Source: Streptomyces barringtoniae
GTDB lineage: Bacteria; Actinomycetota; Actinomycetes; Streptomycetales; Streptomycetaceae
NCBI RefSeq assembly: GCF_020819595.1
Contig: NZ_JAJHNP010000008.1
Location: forward strand, 310,001 to 374,000
Direction: 5' to 3'
Length of the DNA: 64,000 nt
In this document: piece after piece, positions 56,659 to 64,000 of the stretch
How positions within the stretch are numbered: position 1 is the stretch's first letter
Layout of the letters: every line of letters starts with the position of its first letter
The notes under the pieces: model-generated
The model's input: the letters and a program-made list of their open reading frames with translations, nothing else
Databases searched by the model: none
What the model was told of the DNA's origin: nothing
Made by a program: the position numbers and the translations under genes

Positions 56659-56979
56659 TTGAGCGTCAACCCGACTACCACTCCGCGGCGCCGCCTGGTC
56701 CAGGCCGGCATCGTCGTCGCCTGCGCGGCACTGGCCGGAGCGATCGGCGTGCGGCTGTCTGACTACGGCGTCCCCGCCTCGCTGCTGGTGGCCTGCTCCG
56801 TGTCGTGCCTGACCACCTTCACCAGCCTGGCCTTCCGCGTACTCGACGCGCTGTCCACCACGACGCACCAGTGCAAGCAGCCGGGCTGCGACTTCCGCGT
56901 GCAGCTGACCAACGCCGACGCCGCCGAGAACCGGCGCTGGCAGGAGATCGCCGCCCGACACCCGCACCGCGCCATGTGA
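56659..56979 (+). CDS. small membrane protein (SpdA-like position)
   Basis: 106 aa if it starts at the TTG 56659. GGAGAG lies immediately upstream with almost no spacer, so a later start is possible. Two hydrophobic segments ('AGIVVACAALAGAIGVRL', 'ASLLVACSVSCLTTFTSLAF') precede a tail with 'CKQPGCDFRV'. It fits the small spread proteins of Streptomyces plasmids by position, but not by a recognised motif. It is followed by a hairpin. Confidence 0.6.
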   Translation: MSVNPTTTPRRRLVQAGIVVACAALAGAIGVRLSDYGVPASLLVACSVSCLTTFTSLAFRVLDALSTTTHQCKQPGCDFRVQLTNADAAENRRWQEIAARHPHRAM

Positions 56980-57003
56980 CCTTCGGCTTCCCCGCATAGG
57001 CAG

Positions 57004-57039
57004 GCCCGGCCGGCAACTTCCTACGGCCCCGGCCGGGCC
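57004..57039 (+). terminator. hairpin before the basic spread gene
   Basis: GGCCCGGCCGG and CCGGCCGGGCC form a perfect 11-bp stem, 28 bp upstream of the next start. It may attenuate downstream transfer genes. Confidence 0.6.
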
Positions 57040-57066
57040 CTACTCCACCAGAGGAGTGCTCTCAGC

Positions 57067-58653
57067 ATGACGGAACTCAGCACCGAGCCGGTAGCCGTCG
57101 AGGCTGCCGCACCCGAACCGTCCCCGCCCGCCCCCGCCCCAACCGAACAGGCCCCGGCCACGGCTGAGGTCGAGCACACGCCCGGCGGCTGGCCGGTCGT
57201 CCCGCTCGCCCTGACCGGCGCGAACAGCACCGTCGGCATGGTCGCGGCAGCCTCCCTGGCCGGCGGCCCGATCGCCGCCATGGTCGCCGCCACCGGCGCC
57301 GTCGTCCTCGGTACCGTCGCCGCCACCCGCTCCCGCAAGCCCAACTCCCGCCGCGACGCCCGCCGGGCCGCGGCCCGCGCCGCCGGCCGCACAGCAGCCC
57401 GGAGCGCAGGCCTGCGCCACGGTGGGACGGGTGCGGGCGGCAGGGCCGGGCATCGTTCGGCTGCTTCCCGTGCCGGTCGTTCCGGCGGTCGGGCGGGCGG
57501 TGTGCCGGGCCGGCACCGACGCGGTACCGGGACCGCCGGCCGCCACGCCAGCACCGCCACCGGCCCGAGCAAGCGCGGCGCGGCCGGTCAGGGCGCGTTC
57601 AAGCGAGCGACCGGTGGCACGGGGAGTGCTGCGGGCCGTGTCGGACAGATAAAGGCCCTGCGGTCGGCTCAGCAGGCCGCGGCCGGATCACAGGCCGGGC
57701 AGCGGGCGCAGACCACCGCCGCCCGCCGCGCGGTCGCCGACGCCCGCCGCAACGCCAAAGCCGCAGCCAGCAACGCTCGACTGGGCAAGGGCACGGGACT
57801 GACGGGCCGCCTGCTAGGCGGCGTCGCCCGCAAGGCTCGTGCCGCGCGAGATGCGGCCATCGCCAAGCAGCGTGCCAAGCGCGACGCCAAGACGGGAGGC
57901 ACGGTGGCCACGCAGCGGGCCGCGCTCCGCAAGGCCCCCGCACGTAAGGCCGCCCGCAAGGCACTGCGCAGGTCCGCAGCCCGCTTCCACGGCCGCCGCC
58001 TGCTCGCCGCCCTGCTCGCCCTCCCGATCGGCCTGCTCGGCTGCCTGACCACCCCGCTCGGACGCAAGTTCCGCATCCCGTGGCTGATGCACCCCGGCCG
58101 CCGCCTGTACCGGCGTCTGGCCGGTGTGGCGGCCGAGCAGCGCGCCGCACGCGATGCGGCGATCCGCGAGGACCTGGCCGAGCAGGAGGCCGCCGCCGAC
58201 GCGCAGGCCACCGAGGACGGCACGGACGGCATCGCGGACGGCGTTCAGCGGCCCGCAACCACGGTGCCCACCAGCAGCAGCACATCCGAGCTGAGTGAAG
58301 GAGAGCACGTGTCCGGTTTCCGGTTCGAAGAGGCCGCGGCCGAGATGGAGCAGGCCGCCAACTCCTACGACCCCGAGGACTGCATGGAAATCCTCGCCAT
58401 GGTCGAGGGGCTCCCGGCCGCGCTGACCAGCGTGGCGAACGTAATGAAGATCCTCGCCGAGCGCTCCGACAGCGAGTTCCCGCTGGAAAAGGAGGTCGCG
58501 GACGGCTTCAACGACATCTTCGGCGCCCTGATGAGCACCGTCGCGGTCGCCGAGGACATGGGACCGCTGTTCCGGCAGGTCCACGCCCAGGACATCGCCC
58601 GGCACGAGGACCCCCGCAACGGCCACGAGGCCGAGAAGGGCTGGAACGTCTAA
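57067..58653 (+). CDS. large basic membrane protein, probable spread protein
   Basis: 528 aa from the ATG 57067. An acidic Pro/Ala leader (1-45), one hydrophobic region ('AAASLAGGPIAAMVAATGAV'), then about 250 residues very rich in Arg, Ala and Gly. A second hydrophobic patch ('RRLLAALLALPIGLLGCLT') lies near residue 320, and the C-terminal domain is acidic and helical. The basic part may bind DNA at the membrane. It sits 3 bp upstream of tra, so the two are probably coupled. SpdB-like by position only. Confidence 0.7.
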   Translation: MTELSTEPVAVEAAAPEPSPPAPAPTEQAPATAEVEHTPGGWPVVPLALTGANSTVGMVAAASLAGGPIAAMVAATGAVVLGTVAATRSRKPNSRRDARRAAARAAGRTAARSAGLRHGGTGAGGRAGHRSAASRAGRSGGRAGGVPGRHRRGTGTAGRHASTATGPSKRGAAGQGAFKRATGGTGSAAGRVGQIKALRSAQQAAAGSQAGQRAQTTAARRAVADARRNAKAAASNARLGKGTGLTGRLLGGVARKARAARDAAIAKQRAKRDAKTGGTVATQRAALRKAPARKAARKALRRSAARFHGRRLLAALLALPIGLLGCLTTPLGRKFRIPWLMHPGRRLYRRLAGVAAEQRAARDAAIREDLAEQEAAADAQATEDGTDGIADGVQRPATTVPTSSSTSELSEGEHVSGFRFEEAAAEMEQAANSYDPEDCMEILAMVEGLPAALTSVANVMKILAERSDSEFPLEKEVADGFNDIFGALMSTVAVAEDMGPLFRQVHAQDIARHEDPRNGHEAEKGWNV

Positions 58654-58656
58654 ACC

Positions 58657-60771
58657 ATGGCCACCACCGCCACGAAGCAGCAGCCGAGTGGCCCGGTGCT
58701 GGACTGGACCGCCGGTCACGGACCCGTGACCGGCGCCCTGTCCGCCACCACCGGAGCCTTCGCCGTCGCCACCACCGGCGCCGCCACCGGCATGCCCCCG
58801 GGTTGGGCGCTCGCCGTCGGCGCGGCCGGCGCCCTCGGGCACACCGTCGTCGGGCTGCGCCTGCGCAACGCCGGCCGCACTCTGGCCACCCGCGCCGCCA
58901 GCTGGCTCGTCGGCGCCGGATGGACCACCTGGGCCATGACCCACGGCCCCCTGACCTGGGCCGCAATCGGATCACTGGCCACGATCGGCGTCGGCATCGG
59001 CGCCGCCGCCCGCTCGGTCGCCCTGTACGAAGAGGCCCGCGAGGAAGAAGCGATCGCCGCGGAGCAGCGGCAGATCGCCGCCGAACTGTCCGCGGAGCGC
59101 CGGGCGATCGCCGCCGAGTGGATCGACCGCATCCAGCGGGTGTGCTCCATCACCGTCCGCGTGGTCGGCGTGGAGAAGTGGGAGACCGGCACCGGGTACT
59201 CCATCGACGCCGAACTCCCGCCCGGCGGCGCCACCTGGAACAAGATCGCCGCCGAGTCGCCCCGCCTGTCGGCGGACGCCGGGCTGCCGCACGGCTGCAC
59301 CGCCACCGCTTCCCCCGGCATCCACCAGGGCCGCGTCATCATCGACGTGACCACCGTCAACGTGCTGGAACAGGAGCGGACCTACCCGGCCGAGTACAGC
59401 CCGCTGTCCGTCCACACCGGCATCCCCTGGGGGTACCGCACCAACGCCGAGGAGAGCCGGGCCTACCTGCGCGAGCAGTGCGCGCTCGTCGTCGGCCCGA
59501 CCGGTTCGGGCAAGACGAACCTGGTCCATCTGATCCTGGCCGGGTTCGCCCGTGCCGAGGACATGCTGACCTGGGTCATCGACCTCAACGCCGGATCGGC
59601 CGGCCTGCCCTGGGTCCTGCCCGCGCTCAACGGCGAGATCAAGGCCGAGGGCGGCAAGCCCCTCCGGCCCGGGATCGACTGGCTGGCCGGGACGTTCGAC
59701 GAGGCCATGACCATGCTGGACACCGCCGTGCGGGTGGCCAAGCAGCGCAAGATGGGCTATCAGGACCTGCTCTCCCGCCACAACACCGACCTGCTGCCCA
59801 TCAGCGCGAAGATTCCGCAGATCATGCTCGTGATCGATGAGGGCGCGGAGATCCTGGCGAGCCCGGACCGGCAGATGCGCAAGCTCGCGGAAAAGATCCT
59901 GGAAGTGATCCGGATCGCCCGCGCCATGGGCATCCGCACCGTGCTCACCGCCCTCGGAGCGACCGGCAGCGTGCTGGGCAACCTCATGATCCGGCGGGAA
60001 GCCAAGGTCCGTGTCGCCCTGACCGGCGGCGAGACCGAGGGCATGGACCTGTCCAAGATGTTCCCCGGCTACCGCGGCCTGCGCGTGGACCAGGCCCCCT
60101 ACAAGGGCGCCGGGTTCATGGGCACCCCGGAATCCCCGGCCGCCCTGTTCAAGGCCTGGCGGATCCTGCCCAACCAGATCCGCGAGATCATCGCCGCCAC
60201 CTCCGACCGGCATCCCGTGCTGGACGACATCTCCGCCAAGGCGGCCGGGCCCGCCTACGCCCGCCGCTGGGACACCGAGCGCACCGCATGGATGCTCGAC
60301 CACACCCCCGCCGACGATGCCCCGGGCACCGGGCCGTCGAGGGAGGGGCTGAACCTGTCCGCCCTGCGCAGCGAGCAGCCGACCGAGCAGGTCTCGCCGG
60401 AAGAGGCGATGCTGCGGCAGTTCCGGGCCCAGATCGATGCTCAGTTCGCCACGGCGCCTGACCCGCAGGCCCGTACCACCGACGACGCGCCGCCCGCCTC
60501 TGGTGGGTTGAACCTGTCGGCACTGAGGGGCGAGCAGGATAACCCCGCACAGCAAGCCGCGCTCGCCGCGCTGCTCGCCGCTGGCCCGGACGGCACCGGC
60601 GCATCCGCGATCGCCCGCGCCCTCGCCGACGAATACGGCACCACCCGTCAGACGGTCGTCGGCTGGCTCAAGACATGGGTGGAGGACGGCATCGCAGTCC
60701 GCGTCGGAGAGGGCACCAAAGCCCGCTACGTCCACCGCAAGCACGCCCCCGAACAGCCCGACGAGAGCTGA
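58657..60771 (+). CDS. Tra: FtsK/SpoIIIE-type conjugative DNA translocase
   Basis: 704 aa from the ATG 58657. Two N-terminal membrane segments ('GWALAVGAAGALGHTVVGL', 'WAAIGSLATIGVGIGAAA') precede the motor. Walker A is GPTGSGKT (280-287) and Walker B is 'IMLVIDEGAEIL' (Asp394, Glu395). The C-terminal winged helix ('IARALADEYGTTRQTVVGWL') is in the place where TraB proteins recognise repeats in the clt locus. TraB-type proteins form hexamers and move double-stranded plasmid DNA between hyphae. A GACAAG repeat cluster lies directly downstream. Confidence 0.92.
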   Translation: MATTATKQQPSGPVLDWTAGHGPVTGALSATTGAFAVATTGAATGMPPGWALAVGAAGALGHTVVGLRLRNAGRTLATRAASWLVGAGWTTWAMTHGPLTWAAIGSLATIGVGIGAAARSVALYEEAREEEAIAAEQRQIAAELSAERRAIAAEWIDRIQRVCSITVRVVGVEKWETGTGYSIDAELPPGGATWNKIAAESPRLSADAGLPHGCTATASPGIHQGRVIIDVTTVNVLEQERTYPAEYSPLSVHTGIPWGYRTNAEESRAYLREQCALVVGPTGSGKTNLVHLILAGFARAEDMLTWVIDLNAGSAGLPWVLPALNGEIKAEGGKPLRPGIDWLAGTFDEAMTMLDTAVRVAKQRKMGYQDLLSRHNTDLLPISAKIPQIMLVIDEGAEILASPDRQMRKLAEKILEVIRIARAMGIRTVLTALGATGSVLGNLMIRREAKVRVALTGGETEGMDLSKMFPGYRGLRVDQAPYKGAGFMGTPESPAALFKAWRILPNQIREIIAATSDRHPVLDDISAKAAGPAYARRWDTERTAWMLDHTPADDAPGTGPSREGLNLSALRSEQPTEQVSPEEAMLRQFRAQIDAQFATAPDPQARTTDDAPPASGGLNLSALRGEQDNPAQQAALAALLAAGPDGTGASAIARALADEYGTTRQTVVGWLKTWVEDGIAVRVGEGTKARYVHRKHAPEQPDES

Positions 60772-60774
60772 TCA

Positions 60775-60913
60775 CTTGTCGCCTGTCGCCCCGCCAAAAC
60801 AAGACCGTCCGGGGAGGGTCTGGAGGCCCGGAAACAGCTTGTGACCTGCAAGGCGACAAGCGACAAGACAAGACAAGCGACAAGCGAGACGACAAGCGAC
60901 ACGACAAGACAAG
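60775..60913. repeat. GACAAG repeat cluster, candidate clt/TRS transfer locus
   Basis: Eight GACAAG units between 60855 and 60913 (starts at 60855, 60862, 60867, 60872, 60879, 60891, 60903, 60908), often as GACAAGCGA. An inverted copy, CTTGTCGCCTGTCGCC at 60775-60790, matches 15 of 16 bases. It lies between tra and the next gene, the usual clt position. Confidence 0.7.
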
Positions 60914-60969
60914 GCACGGGCAGCACCACGCCCCGGGTGCTGCCCGCCGCGTTTCCCGGGAGGCCGCGC

Positions 60970-61161
60970 ATGATCCTGACCCTCTCCGCCGTCGCCCTCT
61001 TCGGAGTGCTGGCCCTCTTTCTGCTGCGGGGCCGCTACGTCGGCCCGTTCAGCGCCCTCGTGCTCTTCCTGTTCGGCTTCTTCACCGCCAGCACCGGCGC
61101 CGCCGGAACCATCCGCGCCATATGCGCCGCGCTCGCTGACGCCGCCCGACACCTCACCTGA
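60970..61161 (+). CDS. small membrane protein
   Basis: 63 aa from the ATG 60970, with GGGAGG 7 nt upstream. Two hydrophobic segments ('LTLSAVALFGVLALFLLRG', 'SALVLFLFGFFTASTGAAG') fill most of the protein. Small two-helix proteins are common in the transfer regions of Streptomyces elements; no motif gives a function. A longer frame starting at 60841 runs through the repeat cluster and is rejected. Confidence 0.7.
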   Translation: MILTLSAVALFGVLALFLLRGRYVGPFSALVLFLFGFFTASTGAAGTIRAICAALADAARHLT

Positions 61162-61179
61162 ACCCGGCTGGAGACCGCC

Positions 61180-61680
61180 ATGCCCGACCATGACTCCGCG
61201 GCCTGGCCCCCGCGCATGACCGACACGGAAGCCGTCGCCGAAGCCCGCCGGATCATTGAAGACGCTTACCGGCCCGTGCCGCAGATGCCGACCGCCTACC
61301 GCGACACCACCCCGCTGCCCGCCTACGGCCCCACGCCACCAGTCCCGCAGCCGGACCGCCGGATCGTCCCCGCATGGGCCGCCGGCACGGCGGTCGCTGG
61401 CATCGGGGTCGGTGCCACCTGCGTCGGTGTCGGCTGCGGCATCTGGCTCGCCTGCCAGGGATTCGCCGCCGTGACCCTGACCAGCGTCCTGTTCATCACC
61501 CTCCCCATCGCCGCCGTGGCCGCAGTCGCCGCCGCCATCGGCTCCGCCGTCCGCTCGGTCAAGGCCACGCACACCGAGACCCACCACCACTACGCCGGCC
61601 CGGTCCGGCAGGAAACCAACACCATCACCGCGCCCGCCTACGGGCTCATCACCCGCAACCGCAACGAACTGCACCGCTGA
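61180..61680 (+). CDS. membrane protein of the conjugative element
   Basis: 166 aa from the ATG 61180. A Pro-rich cytosolic leader (residues 1-65) precedes two hydrophobic segments ('AAGTAVAGIGVGATCVGVG', 'AAVTLTSVLFITLPIAAVA') and a His-rich end ('THTETHHHYAG'). It starts 18 bp after the preceding small membrane gene, so they are probably cotranscribed. Function unknown; a role in spread is suggested by position. Confidence 0.7.
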   Translation: MPDHDSAAWPPRMTDTEAVAEARRIIEDAYRPVPQMPTAYRDTTPLPAYGPTPPVPQPDRRIVPAWAAGTAVAGIGVGATCVGVGCGIWLACQGFAAVTLTSVLFITLPIAAVAAVAAAIGSAVRSVKATHTETHHHYAGPVRQETNTITAPAYGLITRNRNELHR

Positions 61681-61689
61681 AACAGCGAC

Positions 61690-61722
61690 GGCGGCCCCCT
61701 TCCGCCAAGAACCGGGGCCGCC
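61690..61722 (+). terminator. hairpin terminator
   Basis: GGCGGCCCC and GGGGCCGCC form a 9-bp stem, 9 bp after the stop. Confidence 0.6.
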
Positions 61723-61762
61723 GCCAATCCAGCACGCTCGTATCGAACTGGAGGCATCCAGC

Positions 61763-61957
61763 ATGACCCAACCCACGTTCATCCGGCGAGTAGTCGGCCG
61801 GCGGCCCCGCTTACTGGACCTGTTCTGCTGCCAGGGCGGCGCCGGCAAGAACTACGACGACGCCGGGTTCGACATGACCGGCGTCGCCAAGGGGCCCCAG
61901 CCTCGCTACCGCGCCGCACTCGCCCACCTCGCCCCCGCGCTGGAGGTGGCGGCATGA
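61763..61957 (+). pseudogene. truncated cytosine-methylase-like fragment
   Basis: 64 codons from the ATG 61763. 'RLLDLFCCQGGAGKNYDDAG' and 'FDMTGVAKGPQPRYRAALAH' match the SAM-binding start of C5-methylase-like proteins (L-D-L-F-x-x-x-G-G and G-V-D). The rest of the enzyme is absent, and the usual G-V-D reads G-V-A. The stop overlaps the prim-pol start. It may be a leftover or a short leader gene. Confidence 0.7.
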
Positions 61958-62793
61958 ACGAGCACCTGCGCACCGCTCTCGAACTGGCCGCCTCGCGTAT
62001 TCCGGTGCTGCCGCTGCGGGCGAGGAAGGTCCCGTTCGGCAACTGCCGGCGCTGCGCGGACAACGCGTGCGGCGGCCGGCCGAACATGAAGAACCCCGGA
62101 CCGTGCGCTTGCCCTGGCCCTTGCCACGCGTGGGCCGCCGCGACCACCGACCCGCACGGCATCACTTCCGGGCCCTGGCGCCGCGCGTGGTTGCAGGCCG
62201 AGGCGGTCGCCTACCACCCCGGCGGGGCCGGTCTGACGGTCGTAGACCTGGACAACGCCGACGCGATCGCATGGGCCCGCGAGCATCTGCCGGCCACGCA
62301 GGTCGTGCCCACCAGCCGGGGTGAGCACTGGCTCTACCTCGGTGCGATGCAGTCCGCGAACGCCGTCCGCCCCGGCGTGGATATCAAGTCCACCATGGCC
62401 TACGCCCGCTGGCTTGGATTCGGCACCGGCGCCATGGTCTATCTGCCGGATGCCGTGCGCACCCTGGTCGGGAACAGGCCCGCCACGGTTCGGCCCGCAT
62501 CACCGGCCGTCACCGCGACCGCACCGGCCGGGAGCGCGGAGTGCCCTCACCGCACGCCCGCCTACCTCGAACGCGGCATCGCCATGGCGGAGCAGCGCAT
62601 CACCGAGGCCCGCAGCCAGGTGCACGCCACCGTCTACAGCGCCTTCCTGGCGGTGCTGTCTGTGCACGGCCGGTGCGGCTGCCTCACCGACGCCCACGTT
62701 GCCCGGCTGTTCGCCGCCGCGCAGGCCAAGGGGGAATCGCCCCGGCACTGCACCGACGCATGGACCAACGCCCGAACCAGGTTGGGACTGTGA
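61954..62793 (+). CDS. bifunctional primase-polymerase (prim-pol) domain protein
   Basis: 279 aa from the ATG 61954. The metal-binding 'LTVVDLDNADA' (Asp98 and Asp100), 'TSRGEHWLYLG' and 'VDIKS' (Asp143) match archaeo-eukaryotic prim-pol domains. Cys pairs near residues 31-55 ('CRRCADNACGG', 'CACPGPCHAW') could bind zinc. Prim-pols serve as replication initiators in several AICEs in place of RepSA. Its stop is 2 bp from the downstream ATPase start. Confidence 0.88.
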   Translation: MNEHLRTALELAASRIPVLPLRARKVPFGNCRRCADNACGGRPNMKNPGPCACPGPCHAWAAATTDPHGITSGPWRRAWLQAEAVAYHPGGAGLTVVDLDNADAIAWAREHLPATQVVPTSRGEHWLYLGAMQSANAVRPGVDIKSTMAYARWLGFGTGAMVYLPDAVRTLVGNRPATVRPASPAVTATAPAGSAECPHRTPAYLERGIAMAEQRITEARSQVHATVYSAFLAVLSVHGRCGCLTDAHVARLFAAAQAKGESPRHCTDAWTNARTRLGL

Positions 62794-62795
62794 CC

Positions 62796-64000
62796 ATGGC
62801 CGACGACGACAAGACCCCTGCCCGCGAGGTCATCACCGACTACGCGCAAGCGCACTTCCGGTACTTCCGCACCGCCGACGGAACCGTGTACGCGCAGAGG
62901 AACGGCCACCCCGTGGCCCGCCCGATCCGTTCACAGGGCACCACGGGCAGCCACCGCCAGGAACTCATGGTCGGCCTGTTCAAGGACGGACTGGGCGTGT
63001 TCACCGGCACCGCCCTCAAGGAGGCATTGGACCTGATCGAAGCGCTCGCGCTGACCGAGGACGTGCAGCCCGTCCACATCCGCGTCGCCCCCGGATTCGG
63101 CGGGGCGACCTGGCTCGACCTGGGACGCAGCGACGGGCAGTCCGTCCGCATCCACCCCACCGGTTGGGACATCGCCGTCCCCGACCCGCACGAGGTGTGC
63201 TGGCGGCGCACCCAGCTCACCGGGGAACTGCCCCTGCCGGCCAAGGACACCAACGGCAAGGGCATCGATCTCCTGCTGCGGCTGTGCAACTTCGCCACGG
63301 CCGAGACCGAATGCCTGGCCATCGCATGGCTCATCGGCTGCCTCGGGCCTTCCGTGCCCGTCCCCGCGCCGTTCCTCACCGGCCCCCAGGGCGCGGGCAA
63401 GTCCACCGGCGGACGGATGCTCGTGCGGGTCATCGAGGGCATGAGCGGCGACTTGCGCCGCGCCCCGAAGGACGAAGAGAACCTGACCACAACCGTCGCG
63501 GCCGGCTGGGTCACCGCCCTGGACAACCTCTCCCACATGCCCCCCGACCTGTCCGACGCCATGTGCCGTATCGTCACCGGCGCCGAGGACGTCAAACGCG
63601 CCCTGTTCACCGACGGGGACGTCTTCCGCGTTTGCTACCGCCGCCCCCTGCTCCTGACCGGCATCGACGTCGGCGTCATCAAGCCCGACCTCGCCGAACG
63701 GCTCCTGCCGCTGCGGCTGGAACGGCCCAAGGTCCGGCGCACCGAAGCCGAACTGTGGGCCGAGTATGAGGAGGCCCTGCCAGTCATCCTCGGATCCCTG
63801 CTCGACCTCACGGTCAAAGTCCGCGCAGCACAGGCGGACATCCCCACCGACCTACGCATGGCCGACTTCGCCCACCTGTGCGCCCAGCTCGACGCAGCCA
63901 CCGGTCTTGGAGCACTCACCGCCTACCGGGCCAGCCTGGACGACCTCAACGACGACGTGATCGAGGGCGACCTGTTGGCGCAGACGGTACTCAAGCACGC
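62796..64000 (+). CDS. replication-type ATPase, 3' end outside the window
   Basis: At least 401 residues from the ATG 62796, still open at the window edge. Walker A GPQGAGKS is at 196-203, Walker B is near 'WVTALDNLS' (Asp243), and 'RRPLLLTGIDVGV' lies in a later block. The N-terminal 180 residues look like a beta-rich accessory domain. This is the arrangement of prim-pol-linked helicase/ATPase proteins (DUF927/DUF3987-like) of actinomycete elements. It should help unwind or load DNA during replication after excision. The missing C-terminus prevents a firm family call. Confidence 0.8.
   Translation, partial: MADDDKTPAREVITDYAQAHFRYFRTADGTVYAQRNGHPVARPIRSQGTTGSHRQELMVGLFKDGLGVFTGTALKEALDLIEALALTEDVQPVHIRVAPGFGGATWLDLGRSDGQSVRIHPTGWDIAVPDPHEVCWRRTQLTGELPLPAKDTNGKGIDLLLRLCNFATAETECLAIAWLIGCLGPSVPVPAPFLTGPQGAGKSTGGRMLVRVIEGMSGDLRRAPKDEENLTTTVAAGWVTALDNLSHMPPDLSDAMCRIVTGAEDVKRALFTDGDVFRVCYRRPLLLTGIDVGVIKPDLAERLLPLRLERPKVRRTEAELWAEYEEALPVILGSLLDLTVKVRAAQADIPTDLRMADFAHLCAQLDAATGLGALTAYRASLDDLNDDVIEGDLLAQTVLKH

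Larger units (their letters stand above)
32900..64000. mobile_element. composite genomic island at tRNA-Tyr, right end outside the window
   Basis: The left edge is a tRNA-Tyr 3' half with no 5' half. Everything to the right is accessory: two further att-like remnants, a decayed integrase, toxin and immunity genes, disabled genes and a conjugative element. tRNA-Tyr is the documented integration site of SLP1 in Streptomyces. The tRNA orientation predicts an intact, rebuilt tRNA-Tyr beyond base 64000. Whether this is one island or several insertions is not settled. Confidence 0.6.
51956..64000. mobile_element. actinomycete integrative conjugative element (AICE), partial
   Basis: Gene order: XRE-TPR regulator, GntR repressor, small spread genes, DUF2637 membrane protein, Tra FtsK-type translocase with GACAAG repeats, small membrane proteins, prim-pol and a replication-type ATPase. 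This is the AICE plan (pSAM2/SLP1 type): double-stranded DNA transfer by a single translocase, without relaxase or type IV pilus. No integrase or excisionase is visible; they are expected to the right. Confidence 0.8.

Overview
The window is high-GC Streptomyces chromosome. The evidence is the order secE-nusG-rplK-rplA-rplJ-rplL-rpoB-rpoC, with RpoB (1161 aa) and RpoC (1299 aa) at the lengths I recall for Streptomyces, MaoC-type dehydratases beside rpmG, a tRNA cluster, and Streptomyces-only small families such as DUF6233 and DUF6284. Bases 1 to about 32.9 kb are conserved core genome. The rest is accessory.

Core part. At the left end a plus-strand operon (HEAT-like protein, SPFH-like protein, Pycsar-effector-like membrane protein, M48 peptidase) faces the end of rpoC. 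The minus-strand transcription and ribosome block follows: rpoC, rpoB, rplL, rplJ, a lipoprotein gene, rplA, rplK, nusG, secE and tRNA-Trp. RpoB carries Asn at position 442 (E. coli 531), a rifampicin-resistance site. Next come an aminotransferase, an adenosine-deaminase-like gene, a TetR/NmrA-like pair with palindromic operators, murB, an efflux pump with its own TetR and matching operators, two MaoC dehydratases, rpmG, tRNA-Met, tRNA-Thr, an amidohydrolase that seems to have lost catalytic residues, and several small conserved genes.

Island. At 32.9 kb only the 3' half of a tRNA-Tyr gene remains, and everything to its right looks acquired. tRNA-Tyr is the known integration site of the Streptomyces element SLP1. 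The missing intact tRNA and any working integrase would then lie beyond base 64000. Two further att-like remnants (34.7 and 38.6 kb) and a decayed integrase (39.6-40.3 kb) suggest stepwise accretion. Island cargo: a TIR-NB-ARC-TPR protein with near-identical 42-residue repeats and a divergent unknown partner (a candidate immune module); a 2350-residue RHS/YD-repeat toxin with a HINT domain and an overlapping immunity-type gene; a Tat-exported TagC-like beta-propeller protein; a frameshifted Vsr endonuclease; and an ImmA/IrrE-DUF4411 pair in which a 5-bp tandem duplication breaks the first gene.

Conjugative part. From 52 kb to the end is an actinomycete integrative and conjugative element: XRE-TPR and GntR regulators with repeated operators, a run of small overlapping spread genes, an FtsK/SpoIIIE-type Tra translocase followed by a cluster of GACAAG repeats (candidate clt transfer locus), a truncated cytosine-methylase-like gene, a primase-polymerase, and an ATPase that runs off the window. 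GntR probably represses transfer, Tra moves double-stranded DNA through the clt repeats, the small membrane proteins support spread in the mycelium, and the last two genes probably support replication after excision.
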